A DNA stretch of 64,000 bases from Flavobacterium eburneipallidum (GCF_027111355.2 NZ_CP114291.2:434001-498000), one strand, 5' to 3'; positions 7,284 to 16,264 are shown, counted from the stretch's first letter. Notes: generated by a model from the sequence alone, not told the origin. A program made the numbers and translations.

Positions 7284-8885
7284 ATGGACTTTATATATCA
7301 GGATCCTTATCCCATTTTAAAAGACGATACACAATACCGAAAAATCAGTTCTGATTTTGTTAAAGTAGAACAATTCGGAGATAGAGAAATCTTAAACGTT
7401 GACCCAAAAGGTTTGGAATTGTTAGCTCAAGAAGCTTTGAAAGACGTTTCTTTTATGTTGCGTACTTCGCATTTAGAAAAACTGAAAGCGATTTTGGACG
7501 ATCCAGAAGCAACAGACAACGACCGTTTTGTAGCTTATAATTTATTACAAAATGCAGTGGTGGCTATTGATGGCGAATTACCTTCTTGTCAGGATACTGG
7601 AACGGCGATTGTAATGGCCAAAAAAGGAGAAAATGTATATACAGGAGCCGATGATGCCGAATGGCTTTCTAAAGGGATTTTTAACACCTACCAAGAAAGA
7701 AATCTGCGTTATTCTCAAATTGTACCCATCAGTATGTTTGAAGAAAAGAATTCAGGTTCCAATCTTCCTGCACAAATTGATATTTATGCTAAAAAAGGAG
7801 CTTCTTACGAGTTTTTGTTTTTAGCAAAAGGTGGAGGTTCTGCCAATAAAACCTATTTGTACCAACAAACGAAATCTCTATTGAATGAGAAATCATTGGA
7901 TGCTTTCATCCGTGCTAAAATAATGGATTTGGGAACTTCGGCTTGTCCGCCGTATCACTTGGCTTTAGTGATTGGAGGAACTTCAGCAGAAGCCAATTTA
8001 GCTACGGTCAAAAAAGCATCAGCAGGTTATTTTGATCATTTGCCAACAACTGGAAATATGTCTGGTCAGGCTTTCCGTGATTTGGAATGGGAAAAAAGAG
8101 TGCAACAAATTTGTCAAGAAAGTGCCATCGGAGCGCAATTTGGAGGGAAATATTTCACACACGATGTTCGTGTGATTCGTCTGCCACGTCACGCTGCTTC
8201 TTGTCCGGTTGGATTGGGAGTTTCCTGTTCAGCAGATAGAAATATCAAAGGAAAAATTACCAAAGACGGTATTTTTGTAGAGCAATTGGAAGTCAATCCA
8301 AAACGTTTGTTGCCAGAAACACCACCACATTTAGAAGAAGCGGTTGAGGTTGATTTGAACCAGCCAATGGCAGATATCCTTAAAAAACTATCACAATATC
8401 CAATCAAAACTCGTTTGAAACTAAACGGAACTTTGATTGTAGCTCGTGATATTGCGCATGCCAAAATCAAAGAATTATTGGATGCCGGTAAACCAATGCC
8501 TGAATATTTTAAAAACCACCCAATCTATTATGCAGGTCCTGCAAAAACACCAGAAGGTATGGCTTCAGGAAGTTTTGGACCAACTACTGCGGGAAGAATG
8601 GACGTTTACGTAGAAGAGTTCCAAAAGAATGGTGGAAGTATGGTTATGCTTGCCAAAGGAAACCGAACCAAAGATGTCATGAATGCCTGTAAAACTTACG
8701 GTGGATTCTATTTGGGATCAATCGGTGGGCCTGCAGCAATCTTGGCCAAAGAAAACATTCTTTCAGTTGAGGTAGTAGATTTTGAAGAATTGGGTATGGA
8801 AGCCGTTCGTAAAATTACCATTAAAGACTTCCCTGCTTTTATTATTACGGATGATAAAGGAAATGATTTCTTTTCTAATTTGTAA
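7284..8885 (+). CDS. fumA: class I (iron-sulfur) fumarate hydratase
   Basis: At 533 residues this has the length of the [4Fe-4S] homodimeric fumarases that interconvert fumarate and malate in the TCA cycle. The three cluster ligands are recognisable and keep the E. coli FumA spacing: Cys102 (SCQDTGT), Cys221 (TSACPPYH) and Cys315 (SCSADRN). The C-terminal domain has [13 protein letters not shown] and [12 protein letters not shown]. It stands alone with its own -7 box. Class I enzymes are oxygen-sensitive. The symbol is by homology to FumA/FumB and does not imply which paralog it is. Confidence 0.95.
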   Translation: MDFIYQDPYPILKDDTQYRKISSDFVKVEQFGDREILNVDPKGLELLAQEALKDVSFMLRTSHLEKLKAILDDPEATDNDRFVAYNLLQNAVVAIDGELPSCQDTGTAIVMAKKGENVYTGADDAEWLSKGIFNTYQERNLRYSQIVPISMFEEKNSGSNLPAQIDIYAKKGASYEFLFLAKGGGSANKTYLYQQTKSLLNEKSLDAFIRAKIMDLGTSACPPYHLALVIGGTSAEANLATVKKASAGYFDHLPTTGNMSGQAFRDLEWEKRVQQICQESAIGAQFGGKYFTHDVRVIRLPRHAASCPVGLGVSCSADRNIKGKITKDGIFVEQLEVNPKRLLPETPPHLEEAVEVDLNQPMADILKKLSQYPIKTRLKLNGTLIVARDIAHAKIKELLDAGKPMPEYFKNHPIYYAGPAKTPEGMASGSFGPTTAGRMDVYVEEFQKNGGSMVMLAKGNRTKDVMNACKTYGGFYLGSIGGPAAILAKENILSVEVVDFEELGMEAVRKITIKDFPAFIITDDKGNDFFSNL

Positions 8886-8927
8886 TATAAAACTTTAAAT
8901 AATATATTAATAATTCATTAGATGTAT

Positions 8928-8935
8928 TATATTTG
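8928..8935 (+). promoter_or_regulatory. TAnnTTTG -7 box of the Clp-fold protease unit
   Basis: TATATTTG 34 bp before the ATG of the protease gene, which suggests the two-gene unit has its own promoter and does not depend on the fumarase. Confidence 0.5.
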
Positions 8936-8969
8936 CTTAAATGTTACTAACTTGTAAATATATTATTTC

Positions 8970-9845
8970 ATGAAACCAGCTGTTGACGGAACAATTCATA
9001 AATTATTAAATGAAAAATTAATAGAATTAGAAAAAAAATTTGATGCTGATTTTTTCGTTTATTATGGGCCAATATTGGATGGGAATGAGAATAGTATTTT
9101 AAGAATTATTGAAGATTTAGCTAATGATGCAGATAAAAAAGAAAAGATTTATGTATTATTAACGACAGGAGGTGGAAGTGCAGTTGCAGTAGAGCGATAT
9201 GTGAACATCTTGAGACATCACTACAATGAAGTTAATTTTATAATTCCTGATTATGCATATAGTGCAGGAACTATATTTTGTATGAGTGGCGATAATATAT
9301 TAATGGATTATTTTTCCGTTTTAGGTCCCATCGATCCACAAGTGCAAAATAAAGACGGTAAATGGGTTGCGGCTTTAGGCTATTTAGATAAAGTTAATGA
9401 ACTTATTGAGAAAGCAAAACTTAATGAACTAACACAAGCTGAATTTTTAATTTTAAAAGATATTGATTTGGCTGAATTAAGAGGTTATGAACAAGCAAAA
9501 AATTTAACAATAGAACTGTTAAAAAAATGGCTCGTTAAGTATAAATTTAAAAATTGGAACAAGCATAATACTAATCCAGAACTTTTAGGTCAAGACGTTA
9601 CTATTGATGAAAAACAAGAAAGAGCTAAACAGGTTGCAGACAAATTAAGTGATAGCAATTTATGGAAATCTCATGGTAGACCGATTAACATTGAGATACT
9701 AGAAAGTGATATTTTACGTTTAAAAATTGAAGATTATAGTTCTATGGATTTCAGACCTCTAATAAGAGATTATAGTGATTTATTTTTTGATTACGTTAAA
9801 AAAAATCAAATTCAAATTTTTATTCAAACAAGAAAATATATCTAA
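8970..9845 (+). CDS. SDH-family Clp-fold serine proteinase
   Basis: The 291-residue protein has the ClpP/crotonase-like core of the serine dehydrogenase proteinase (SDH_sah, SppA-like) family. Visible parts are YVLLTTGGGSAVAVERYVNILR (oxyanion-side glycines 67-69), AYSAGTIFCMSGD with the likely nucleophile Ser98, and VLGPIDPQ (Asp122). There is no signal peptide or membrane helix, so it is cytoplasmic. The C-terminal 130 residues are helical and charged. Its stop is 2 bp before the next small gene, so they form a unit. Such proteases recur in accessory and defence-linked loci; the substrate is unknown. Base composition is more A+T-rich than the fumarase. Confidence 0.82.
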   Translation: MKPAVDGTIHKLLNEKLIELEKKFDADFFVYYGPILDGNENSILRIIEDLANDADKKEKIYVLLTTGGGSAVAVERYVNILRHHYNEVNFIIPDYAYSAGTIFCMSGDNILMDYFSVLGPIDPQVQNKDGKWVAALGYLDKVNELIEKAKLNELTQAEFLILKDIDLAELRGYEQAKNLTIELLKKWLVKYKFKNWNKHNTNPELLGQDVTIDEKQERAKQVADKLSDSNLWKSHGRPINIEILESDILRLKIEDYSSMDFRPLIRDYSDLFFDYVKKNQIQIFIQTRKYI

Positions 9846-9847
9846 TT

Positions 9848-10102
9848 ATGAAAACAACAATCGAGCAAGAATTAACAATGGCTATTGAGAATTCTAGTAA
9901 AAAGTTTAAAGATGAGGTTCTTTTGAATCAATTTGAAAAAGCTTCTGAAGAGTTTGAAAAATTAGTTTCATTAGGAATTGTTAAAAAGAGAGGAAATAAT
10001 TTAATTTCTATAACTGACACTCATTTGCATAAATCTAATTTGAATAAACCTAACGTAAAAGATAAATACCCGAATGATAATTTTTACTTATCAAACATTT
10101 AA
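9848..10102 (+). CDS. small protein paired with the SDH-type protease
   Basis: An 84-residue acidic/basic helical protein (MKTTIEQELTMAIENSSKKF, EKASEEFEKLVSLGIVKKRGNNL) with a disordered, Asn-rich tail. The ATG comes 2 bp after the protease stop codon, so translation is probably coupled. The size and pairing suggest a partner, adaptor or regulator of the protease, or an antitoxin-like component. The sentence-like part LVSLGIVKKRGNNLISI looks like a short winged-helix wing, but this is weak. I do not recognise the family. Confidence 0.6.
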   Translation: MKTTIEQELTMAIENSSKKFKDEVLLNQFEKASEEFEKLVSLGIVKKRGNNLISITDTHLHKSNLNKPNVKDKYPNDNFYLSNI

Positions 10103-10141
10103 TTAGAAGAATTTCTCAATTATTATAAATTGGAATTTCTT

Positions 10142-10492
10142 TTAAATTTCTTTTTTGACCAGCATATAGTAATCGTCTTCTAAAATACGGTATCCTTGGT
10201 CATACACAAAGTAGTAGGTGTTTCCAGTTTTAGTTTGCAAAATGTTTGTGAAAAATTCAAAATCAAAACCTTTACTTAATAATTTAGACTTGGTAGTTTT
10301 GCCTTTTCCATCCACATTTAGTTCGGATAGAATGCGGTAATTCTTGCGTAATTTGTTGTTCACATTGCGCATAAAATTAGTGCTGTCTTTATTTATTTTG
10401 TTGTTATAGGCGTTGCGACAGCCATCGCTACAAAACTTTTTGTCTTCGCGTCCTACAATTTTATCTCCACATTCTAGGCAGGTTTTTTCCAT
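10142..10492 (-). CDS. zinc-ribbon protein, uncharacterised
   Basis: The 116-residue protein opens with a treble-clef or zinc-ribbon motif, CLECGD then FCSDGCRNAYNN (residues 5-27), like the DUF2116 group. A basic helical segment (NFMRNVNNKLRKNYRILSEL) and a small beta-rich part (TGNTYYFVYDQGYRILEDDYYMLVKK) follow. It looks nucleic-acid binding, but no function is known to me. It is 14 bp downstream of the YfiT gene and in the same direction, so it probably ends the three-gene operon that starts at 12587. Confidence 0.75.
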   Translation of the reverse strand: MEKTCLECGDKIVGREDKKFCSDGCRNAYNNKINKDSTNFMRNVNNKLRKNYRILSELNVDGKGKTTKSKLLSKGFDFEFFTNILQTKTGNTYYFVYDQGYRILEDDYYMLVKKEI

Positions 10493-10506
10493 AACTTTCT
10501 TTTTTC

Positions 10507-11055
10507 TTAAAATTGACCTTTGTGTGCCAAAGCTTGTTCGATATGTGCTAAATGATGGTTACCATGCCAGGCATACATTCCAATGGTTTCTTCTAAAGTT
10601 GAAGTTTTCTTGTTCGAAGGATGAATAAATAGACGCTTTAATTCTGTTGAACTAAAGGATTTCAAAAGTAAAACCCAACGTTTGTGCAACCCTTCGATAA
10701 GTTGAAGCGAGGGTGAAATGTCATTTGAATTCCCATCTGCTAATTCTGCCCAAAGTTGTTCTTCATAAGGTTTTATGGTAGGAAGTTCTTCTGTCAAAGC
10801 CAATTTGAAACGAATTAAACTATTTATGTGGCTATCGGCACAATGATGTACTACTTGCTTGATGTTCCAACCTTGTGGGCGGTAAATCCAATTGAGTTCT
10901 TCGACTGTAAGAGATGAGGTTAAGTTCTTTATTCTGGACGGAAAACTTTCGATATCGTTTATCCAACTATCCAAATCATTTTGCGAAATGGTTTCTGGTT
11001 TTTGAAATTGTCCAATCGGGAATTTCAGTTTTTCGAGGTTAAATGTGTTTTCCAT
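10507..11055 (-). CDS. YfiT/DinB-family thiol transferase
   Basis: A 182-residue DinB-fold four-helix protein. The metal-binding histidines of the YfiT group are present: VVHHCADSH (His70/71) and WHGNHHLAH (His164, His167/168, His171). The adjacent phrase INSLIRFKLALTEE is typical of YfiT proteins, annotated in Firmicutes as bacillithiol transferases or metal-dependent hydrolases. Its start codon overlaps the stop of the upstream GNAT-nitrilase gene in TAATG, so the two are translationally coupled. Whether this organism makes bacillithiol cannot be seen here. Confidence 0.9.
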   Translation of the reverse strand: MENTFNLEKLKFPIGQFQKPETISQNDLDSWINDIESFPSRIKNLTSSLTVEELNWIYRPQGWNIKQVVHHCADSHINSLIRFKLALTEELPTIKPYEEQLWAELADGNSNDISPSLQLIEGLHKRWVLLLKSFSSTELKRLFIHPSNKKTSTLEETIGMYAWHGNHHLAHIEQALAHKGQF

Positions 11056-12587
11056 TATGCTTTTTTCTTTCTTCTGATTTCGTATAAATCGGTTCGGCGG
11101 TCTTTCAGTATTTTGACGCTTCCGTGTTCGTGTAATTCTTTCAATAAATCCAAATCAACATCAACAATTAGAGTCATTTCAGTATTTGGAGTGGTTTCCG
11201 CTTTGATACCATTGCTCGGAAAAGCAAAATCGGAAGGGGTGAAAACAGCAGTTTGTGCATACTGAATATCCATATTATTTACCTTGGGCAGATTTCCGAC
11301 GCAACCCGCTATGGCTACATAACATTCGTTTTCAATAGCTCGTGCCTGTGCGCAATGTTTTACTCGTGTGTACCCATTTTGTGTGTCGGTCAGGAAAGGA
11401 ACAAAAAGAATGTTCATTCCTTCGTCTGCCATCAAACGGGATAATTCGGGGAATTCGACGTCATAACAAATCATAATGCCTATTTTTCCACAATCGGTAT
11501 CAAATGTCTGAATGGTATTGCCTCCAGTTATTCCCCAATGGAATACTTCATTTGGCGTGATATGAATTTTTGTATAGGTTTCGTATGTTCCGTCTCTTCT
11601 GCATAAAAATCCTGAATTGTATAGCGTTCCGTCAATTAATTGAGGCATACTTCCAGTGATGATATTGATGTTGTAGGAAATGGCCAGTTCCTGAAAGCGT
11701 TTGCGAATGGGTTCGGCATATTTGGCAAGTTCCCTGATGGCATCAGCTTCAGATAAATGATTGTAATCTGCCATCAACGGAGCGATAAATAATTCGGGAA
11801 AAACAGCAAAATCGCTCGTGTAACCTGAAACGGCATCAATAAAAAATTCGGATTGTTCGAATAAGGCTTCCAAATTCCCTAAAGGGCGCATTTGCCATTG
11901 GATCAATCCTAATCGGATAACGCTTTTATCGAGATTAATGATTTTTGGACTTTCATTATAATAGATGTTGTTCCATTCCAATAAAACGGCAAATTCCTTT
12001 GATTTTTTATCGCCTTCCAAGTAATTTTTCATCACACGCATGACGTGAAAATCATTACTCAACTGAAAAGATAGTACTGGATCGTGAATTTCTTTTCTTT
12101 TTACTTTGTCGATGTATTCTTTTGGTGTTAATTCTTGAGCATAATTCACATAATTCGGAATACGTCCTGCAAACACAATTGATTTCAGATTGAGTTGTTC
12201 ACAAATTTCTTTACGTGCGTCATATAAACGTCGTCCCAAACGCAGACCTCTATACTTTGGAATTATAAATACATCAATTCCATATAAAATGTCTCCTTTG
12301 GCGGTATGAGTTGAAAAAGTATAATTTCCCGTAATTTTGGCGTAATCGTGATTTTGATCTACCAAATCTTCGAATACAATAATCGACAAAGCGGAACCCA
12401 CAACCACATCATCTACTAAAATTACAAGCTGTCCTTCTGGAAATAATTTCAACAATTTTTTGATATCGGATTCATTCCAATAATTATCTACCATCTCTGG
12501 ATAGGCTTCTATCATTGACTTTTTCAATTCTTTATAGTCGGCTATCTTTAAATTCCGCAGTTCTACTTTATTGATTTCGGTTTGCAT
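11055..12587 (-). CDS. bifunctional GNAT acetyltransferase / carbon-nitrogen hydrolase
   Basis: Two enzymes are fused in 510 residues. The N-terminal GNAT domain (about 8-200) has the acetyl-CoA loop YRGLRLGRRLY. The C-terminal nitrilase-superfamily domain (about 223-505) carries the Glu-Lys-Cys triad as Glu265 (FPELF), Lys340 (YTKIH) and Cys374 (MICYDVEFPE). The same fusion is widespread in Bacteroidota and is probably an amidase acting on a small acylated compound; the substrate is unknown. It heads an operon with YfiT and the zinc-ribbon gene. Confidence 0.93.
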   Translation of the reverse strand: MQTEINKVELRNLKIADYKELKKSMIEAYPEMVDNYWNESDIKKLLKLFPEGQLVILVDDVVVGSALSIIVFEDLVDQNHDYAKITGNYTFSTHTAKGDILYGIDVFIIPKYRGLRLGRRLYDARKEICEQLNLKSIVFAGRIPNYVNYAQELTPKEYIDKVKRKEIHDPVLSFQLSNDFHVMRVMKNYLEGDKKSKEFAVLLEWNNIYYNESPKIINLDKSVIRLGLIQWQMRPLGNLEALFEQSEFFIDAVSGYTSDFAVFPELFIAPLMADYNHLSEADAIRELAKYAEPIRKRFQELAISYNINIITGSMPQLIDGTLYNSGFLCRRDGTYETYTKIHITPNEVFHWGITGGNTIQTFDTDCGKIGIMICYDVEFPELSRLMADEGMNILFVPFLTDTQNGYTRVKHCAQARAIENECYVAIAGCVGNLPKVNNMDIQYAQTAVFTPSDFAFPSNGIKAETTPNTEMTLIVDVDLDLLKELHEHGSVKILKDRRTDLYEIRRKKKA

Positions 12588-12637
12588 AAGTATTTAATTT
12601 CTACTAAGATAGTAAAAAATAATTTCCATTTACAAAC

Positions 12638-12681
12638 GGTTACAAATAGTTACAACCGAAAGTAAGTAGTTATCAACCGAA
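12638..12681. promoter_or_regulatory. iterated AGTTAnCAACCGAA sites upstream of ssb
   Basis: AGTTACAACCGAA (12648) and AGTTATCAACCGAA (12668) are direct repeats 20 bp apart, and a third partial copy GGTTACAAAT lies at 12638. Two-turn spacing on one helix face suggests a protein-binding site in the gap between the divergent GNAT-nitrilase and ssb genes. Confidence 0.4.
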
Positions 12682-12769
12682 TAAATTTTTGAAGCTGTTG
12701 CATCTTTGCCCTGTTGATTGAAACGTATCACTCAACAAAATATATACTAACAATTAAATATTACACGCC

Positions 12770-13102
12770 ATGAATGCAATGAAAAACAAAGTACAGTTAA
12801 TCGGTCACGTAGGACAAGAGCCAGAAATCAAAACTTTTGATGGAGGGAAAAAAGTAGCCAATATCACAATGGCAACAAATGAAGTTTATTACAAAGAAAA
12901 CGGAGACAAAGTAGAAAAAACCGAATGGCACAAAGTGAAAGCTTGGGGAAAAGTAGCCGAAATTATTGAAAAATATGTAGTGAAAGGCAAAGAAATTTGT
13001 ATCGAAGGAAAACTAACTTATAGCGATTATTTGGATAAAAATGGAGAGAAACGCTATGTTACCGAAATTGTAGCCAATGATATTTTGCTTTTGGGGAAAT
13101 AG
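12770..13102 (+). CDS. ssb: single-stranded DNA-binding protein, short form without acidic tail
   Basis: The 110 residues consist of one complete SSB OB-fold (KVQLIGHVGQEPEIKTFDGGKKVANITMAT, TEWHKVKAWGKVAEIIEKYVVKGKEICIEGKL, EKRYVTEIVANDILLLG). The Gln/Gly-rich linker and the acidic DDDIPF-type tip that recruits repair and replication partners are missing. It is therefore probably an accessory paralog, with the main SSB elsewhere in the genome. ATG 12770 is used; a second in-frame ATG at 12779 is possible. A terminator follows. Confidence 0.93.
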   Translation: MNAMKNKVQLIGHVGQEPEIKTFDGGKKVANITMATNEVYYKENGDKVEKTEWHKVKAWGKVAEIIEKYVVKGKEICIEGKLTYSDYLDKNGEKRYVTEIVANDILLLGK

Positions 13103-13126
13103 GGATGTTTCAACCAATTGTATAAA

Positions 13127-13165
13127 AAATGCCCTTTCTATTTTTATTTAGAGAGGGCATTTCTA
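13127..13165. terminator. terminator after ssb
   Basis: AAATGCCCT and AGGGCATTT pair around an A/T loop with T-rich sequence on both sides, placed between convergent genes. Confidence 0.7.
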
Positions 13166-13167
13166 TT

Positions 13168-13341
13168 TTAGGATGCTTTTTTTATCAAATCGAACATTGG
13201 GCATCGTGCACAACGCTTTTTTTCGCCTTTGGTATATTTATCACAACATTTAGATTTGCAGTTTGCTGCAATCTTGATGTTAGCAAGAAGTTCTTTTTTC
13301 TTGTTTTTCTTTTTGTCTTTTTCCTTTTCTTTCTTGCTCAC
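13168..13341 (-). CDS. small Lys/Cys-rich protein, probable metal-binding
   Basis: The 57-residue product begins VSKKEKEKDKKKNKKKE and ends with a cysteine cluster: CKSKCCDKY, then RCARCPMFDL. Short proteins ending CCxKYxKGxxxRCxxCPxxDL are common in flavobacteria. Six cysteines in CxxxCC/CxxC arrangement suggest zinc or Fe-S binding. A longer frame starts with TTG at 13368, but a TATATTTG promoter box overlaps that codon (13366-13373), so the GTG at 13339-13341 is the better start. It is convergent with ssb. Confidence 0.65.
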   Translation of the reverse strand: MSKKEKEKDKKKNKKKELLANIKIAANCKSKCCDKYTKGEKKRCARCPMFDLIKKAS

Positions 13342-13365
13342 GTTATAAAGATTTAAAAACCAAGG

Positions 13366-13373
13366 CAAATATA
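13366..13373 (-). promoter_or_regulatory. TAnnTTTG -7 box of the Cys-rich small gene
   Basis: TATATTTG on the minus strand, 25 bp before the GTG start. It overlaps the alternative TTG codon and so decides the start. Confidence 0.5.
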
Positions 13374-13420
13374 AGTTATCTTTATCTGTTCTAAATAAAA
13401 TTTAACATATTTTAAAGCAA

Positions 13421-13466
13421 AAAAAATCCTTTAAAGAAATTTTGGGTTCTTTAAAGGATTTTTTTA
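13421..13466. terminator. terminator after ferritin
   Basis: AAATCCTTTAAAGAA and its complement form a 15-bp stem with a T run on the plus strand and an A/T-rich tract on the minus side. It lies just beyond the ferritin stop codon. Confidence 0.8.
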
Positions 13467-13491
13467 ATTCCAAATAAATTGGAGTTGTATG

Positions 13492-14010
13492 CTATTTTGG
13501 GGTTATAGCAGCAGCACTTACTACAGCTATTTGTTGAATGTCTCTGTCAAATAAATACAATCCACCTTTGTCATCACCAATCAAATTGATTTTGTCCAAA
13601 ATTGTTTTAGCCGTAGCTTCTTCTTCGATTTGTTCGGCAACATACCATTGCAAGAAATTATGAGTAGCGTAATCTTTTTCAGAAAAAGTAATGTGTACTA
13701 ATTCGTTGATAGAATTAGAAACAAAAATTTCATGTTCGTATAATGCTTCGAACATTCCTTTAAATGTTTCATAAGTGGTTTTTGGGGCTTTTAGATCGGT
13801 AATTTGAGCATGACCTCCACGTTCGTTAACGTATTTTATTAATTTGAGCATGTGTTGGCGCTCTTCATCAGATTGAGCATACATAAATTGTGCAATTCCC
13901 TCTAATCCGCTAACTTCTGCCCAACATGCCATTGACAAATAGGTTTGAGAAGATTCTGCTTCAATGCGAATTTGTTTATTTAAGGCTGTTTCGATATTTT
14001 TTGATAACAT
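13492..14010 (-). CDS. ftnA: non-haem ferritin
   Basis: A 172-residue four-helix bundle iron-storage protein. Ferroxidase ligands are visible: Glu17 (RIEAESSQTY), Glu50 and His53 (SDEERQHM), with further carboxylates in YEHEIFVSNSI and QWYVAEQIEEE. It should form a 24-mer that oxidises Fe(II) and stores ferrihydrite in the cytoplasm. The length and the YLSMACWAE segment fit bacterial FtnA and not haem-containing bacterioferritin. It is bracketed by terminators and so is monocistronic. Confidence 0.96.
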   Translation of the reverse strand: MLSKNIETALNKQIRIEAESSQTYLSMACWAEVSGLEGIAQFMYAQSDEERQHMLKLIKYVNERGGHAQITDLKAPKTTYETFKGMFEALYEHEIFVSNSINELVHITFSEKDYATHNFLQWYVAEQIEEEATAKTILDKINLIGDDKGGLYLFDRDIQQIAVVSAAAITPK

Positions 14011-14111
14011 AATTGTAAGTTTTTAGTAAAGTTAAAAAAATTAATTCAGAACCAATTCAGGCATTAAGAAAAGTTTCACGTGAATTCTATTATTTAAAAC
14101 CAATAAAAGAA

Positions 14112-14146
14112 AAAAGCCTTAAAGAAATTTTTCCTTTAAGGCTTTC
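14112..14146. terminator. terminator after the OmpA-family gene
   Basis: AAAGCCTTAAAG and CTTTAAGGCTTT form a 12-bp stem with a 9-nt loop. The T run is on the minus strand, as expected for the gene ending at 14167. Confidence 0.8.
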
Positions 14147-14166
14147 ACAAATTTTATAAAACTAGA

Positions 14167-15420
14167 TTATTTTACTCTGAAAGTAACTTTTCTAACTAAT
14201 TTTCTGGCAGCATCAGAATTTTTGTTAACCGAAGTATCCTCACCTGCGGCAACGATAGTTAATCTTGATTCAGCAATACCAGCAGCAGTTAAAGTGCTTT
14301 TTACATTAGTTGCTCTTGCTTTAGACAATTTATCGTTGTAAGCAGAACTTCCAATTTCGTCAGCGTGTCCTGTAATTTCAACTGAAGCACTAGGATTATT
14401 TCTTAAATACGTTAAGATAAAATCAGTGTTTCCAGTAGAATCGCTTGTTGGAGTAGATTGATTAAAGTCATAATAAGTAGCAACATAACCACCGTTGATC
14501 AAGCTAGTGATCAATTCGTTATTGCTTAATAATGGAGAAGTGTTTCCGCTACCATAGTTTTTCAAGATGAAATCTTCTGTAGCATCAGCAACACCATTAT
14601 TGTTTTTGTCGATAGATTTTCCTTTAGTATCAACTAGTGAACCAGCTGGAGTATTTGCTTCTTCGTCTAAATAATCAGCTACACCATCTTTGTCAGAATC
14701 TAACATTTTGTTTTCGATAGCCATGAATCTAGCATCAATTGCAGAAAATCTGTCATCGTTCAAAACAACCCAGTCAGCATGTTTAGCGTTTTTACCCAAG
14801 TAAACAGTAACACCTACTGTTCCGTTAAAAAGGATTCCTTCGAAACCTCCACCAGGGCCAGTTAGTGCTGCGTCAAAGTTTGCATTTTGTTTTGCATTAA
14901 GTATGGTAGTTAAATCTGCTGTTAATGCAATTCTGTTAGTTAATTTGACTTGTCCAGTTACACCTACAATAAAGTTCGCCATTTTGTCTGTCAAAGCAGA
15001 ATTTTGGTCTTCTAATTGAGCAACACCAAAACCAGCGTGACCTAATAATCCGATAGTGTTTGTCCAAGTTTCAAAATTCATGATTCTTCCCAAGTTAGCA
15101 ACTCCTTGCAAATCTACTCTGTAGTATCTAGTGCTAAAATTGTTAGTACCGTTTTTTTCTTCAAAGGTGTTGCAACCAAAATCAGCTTTCAAACCAAATT
15201 GGTTGTTAAACATGTATCGAACTCCAAGGTCGCCTACAAAAAAGTTTGGTGTATCAGTTCTGAATCCAGAAGTCCAAGGTCTTTGTGCTTTATTGAATCC
15301 ACCAGCCAATTCTATAGACCATTTATTGAAATCACTGTTTTTTGTTTCAACAGTTTCTGTTTGTGCACTAACTGAATTTAGAGCTAATGCAAATGTTAAA
15401 GTAAGTAAGATTTTTTTCAT
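14167..15420 (-). CDS. OmpA-family outer membrane protein
   Basis: A 417-residue porin-like protein. A signal peptide ending in NSVSAQ is followed by an eight-stranded barrel-like region (about 25-205), a calcium-binding type 3 thrombospondin-like segment (DSDKDGVADYLDEE, DKNNNGVADATED, about 230-280), and a peptidoglycan-binding OmpA domain (about 310-417) with VEITGHADEIGSSAYNDKLSKARA. It ties the outer membrane to the cell wall and is probably one of the most abundant proteins. The strong TAATTTTG box at 15442-15449 fits high expression. Confidence 0.95.
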   Translation of the reverse strand: MKKILLTLTFALALNSVSAQTETVETKNSDFNKWSIELAGGFNKAQRPWTSGFRTDTPNFFVGDLGVRYMFNNQFGLKADFGCNTFEEKNGTNNFSTRYYRVDLQGVANLGRIMNFETWTNTIGLLGHAGFGVAQLEDQNSALTDKMANFIVGVTGQVKLTNRIALTADLTTILNAKQNANFDAALTGPGGGFEGILFNGTVGVTVYLGKNAKHADWVVLNDDRFSAIDARFMAIENKMLDSDKDGVADYLDEEANTPAGSLVDTKGKSIDKNNNGVADATEDFILKNYGSGNTSPLLSNNELITSLINGGYVATYYDFNQSTPTSDSTGNTDFILTYLRNNPSASVEITGHADEIGSSAYNDKLSKARATNVKSTLTAAGIAESRLTIVAAGEDTSVNKNSDAARKLVRKVTFRVK

Positions 15421-15441
15421 GATGTTAATTTTAATTTAATG

Positions 15442-15449
15442 CAAAATTA
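15442..15449 (-). promoter_or_regulatory. TAnnTTTG -7 box of the OmpA-family gene
   Basis: TAATTTTG on the minus strand 21 bp before the ATG. Confidence 0.5.
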
Positions 15450-15577
15450 CGTCATGATCTTTAATAAAAAAGAGGAATCAGTCAATTATGAAACTATTAA
15501 CTTAAATCTTGTAAATCGCCCCCTGATTTTTAAATAAAATTAACAGATTGATAAATTTTAACAGAATGAAAAGTTAA

Positions 15578-16264
15578 TCAATCCAGCTTTTTCAGGACAT
15601 CAGCTATTTTTTCTACTGTAAAAAAGTGCTCGTGCTCCACTTTATGGTTAATTTTTTCGTGTTCCCAAGTGGTGTGAAAAGGAATATGAACCGCATAACC
15701 GCCAATAGCTAAAACAGGCAAAACATCTGATTTTAGAGAATTGCCAATCATGAAAAACTCCTCGGGTTGAATTTCCAAACGTTTTAATAAATCTTTATAA
15801 TCCACTTCTTGTTTGTCGGACATCACTTCAATATGATGAAAATAATGACCCAACCCTGAATTATGTAATTTTCGGCGTTGGTCCAATAAATCGCCTTTGG
15901 TAGCGACAACCAATTTGTATTTTCCGTGAAGAGCCTGTAATGTTTCTTCAACTCCGTCCAATAACTCAATAGGTTTTTCGAGTAATTCTTTACCGTATTG
16001 GATGATTTTTTCAATGACTTCAACAGGAATCGTATTATTCGAGATTTTTATCGCCGCTTCAATCATCGAAAGAATATACCCTTTGATGCCGTAACCGTAA
16101 ATCTTTAAATTGTCGATTTCTACTTTAAACAATTCTTGTGAAATGCCTTGGTGTGACAAATAGTCTTCCATCAAAGCACAGAATTTTTGTTCCGTTTCCT
16201 GAAAATAAGGTTCGTTTATAAATAAGGTATCGTCAGCGTCGAAGGCAATTACTTTTAGGTTCAT
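15578..16264 (-). CDS. HAD-superfamily hydrolase
   Basis: The 228-residue protein has the haloacid dehalogenase core. Motif I is AFDADDTLF (Asp9 nucleophile, Asp11), followed by a helical C1 cap (about 17-95), LVVATKGD as motif II, and MIGNSLKSDVLPVLAIGG as motif IV. It is probably a cytoplasmic phosphatase for a small phosphorylated compound, or a phosphoglycolate phosphatase-like enzyme. Its ATG overlaps the stop of the OB-like gene upstream in TAATG, so it is the last gene of the metG operon. Confidence 0.92.
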   Translation of the reverse strand: MNLKVIAFDADDTLFINEPYFQETEQKFCALMEDYLSHQGISQELFKVEIDNLKIYGYGIKGYILSMIEAAIKISNNTIPVEVIEKIIQYGKELLEKPIELLDGVEETLQALHGKYKLVVATKGDLLDQRRKLHNSGLGHYFHHIEVMSDKQEVDYKDLLKRLEIQPEEFFMIGNSLKSDVLPVLAIGGYAVHIPFHTTWEHEKINHKVEHEHFFTVEKIADVLKKLD

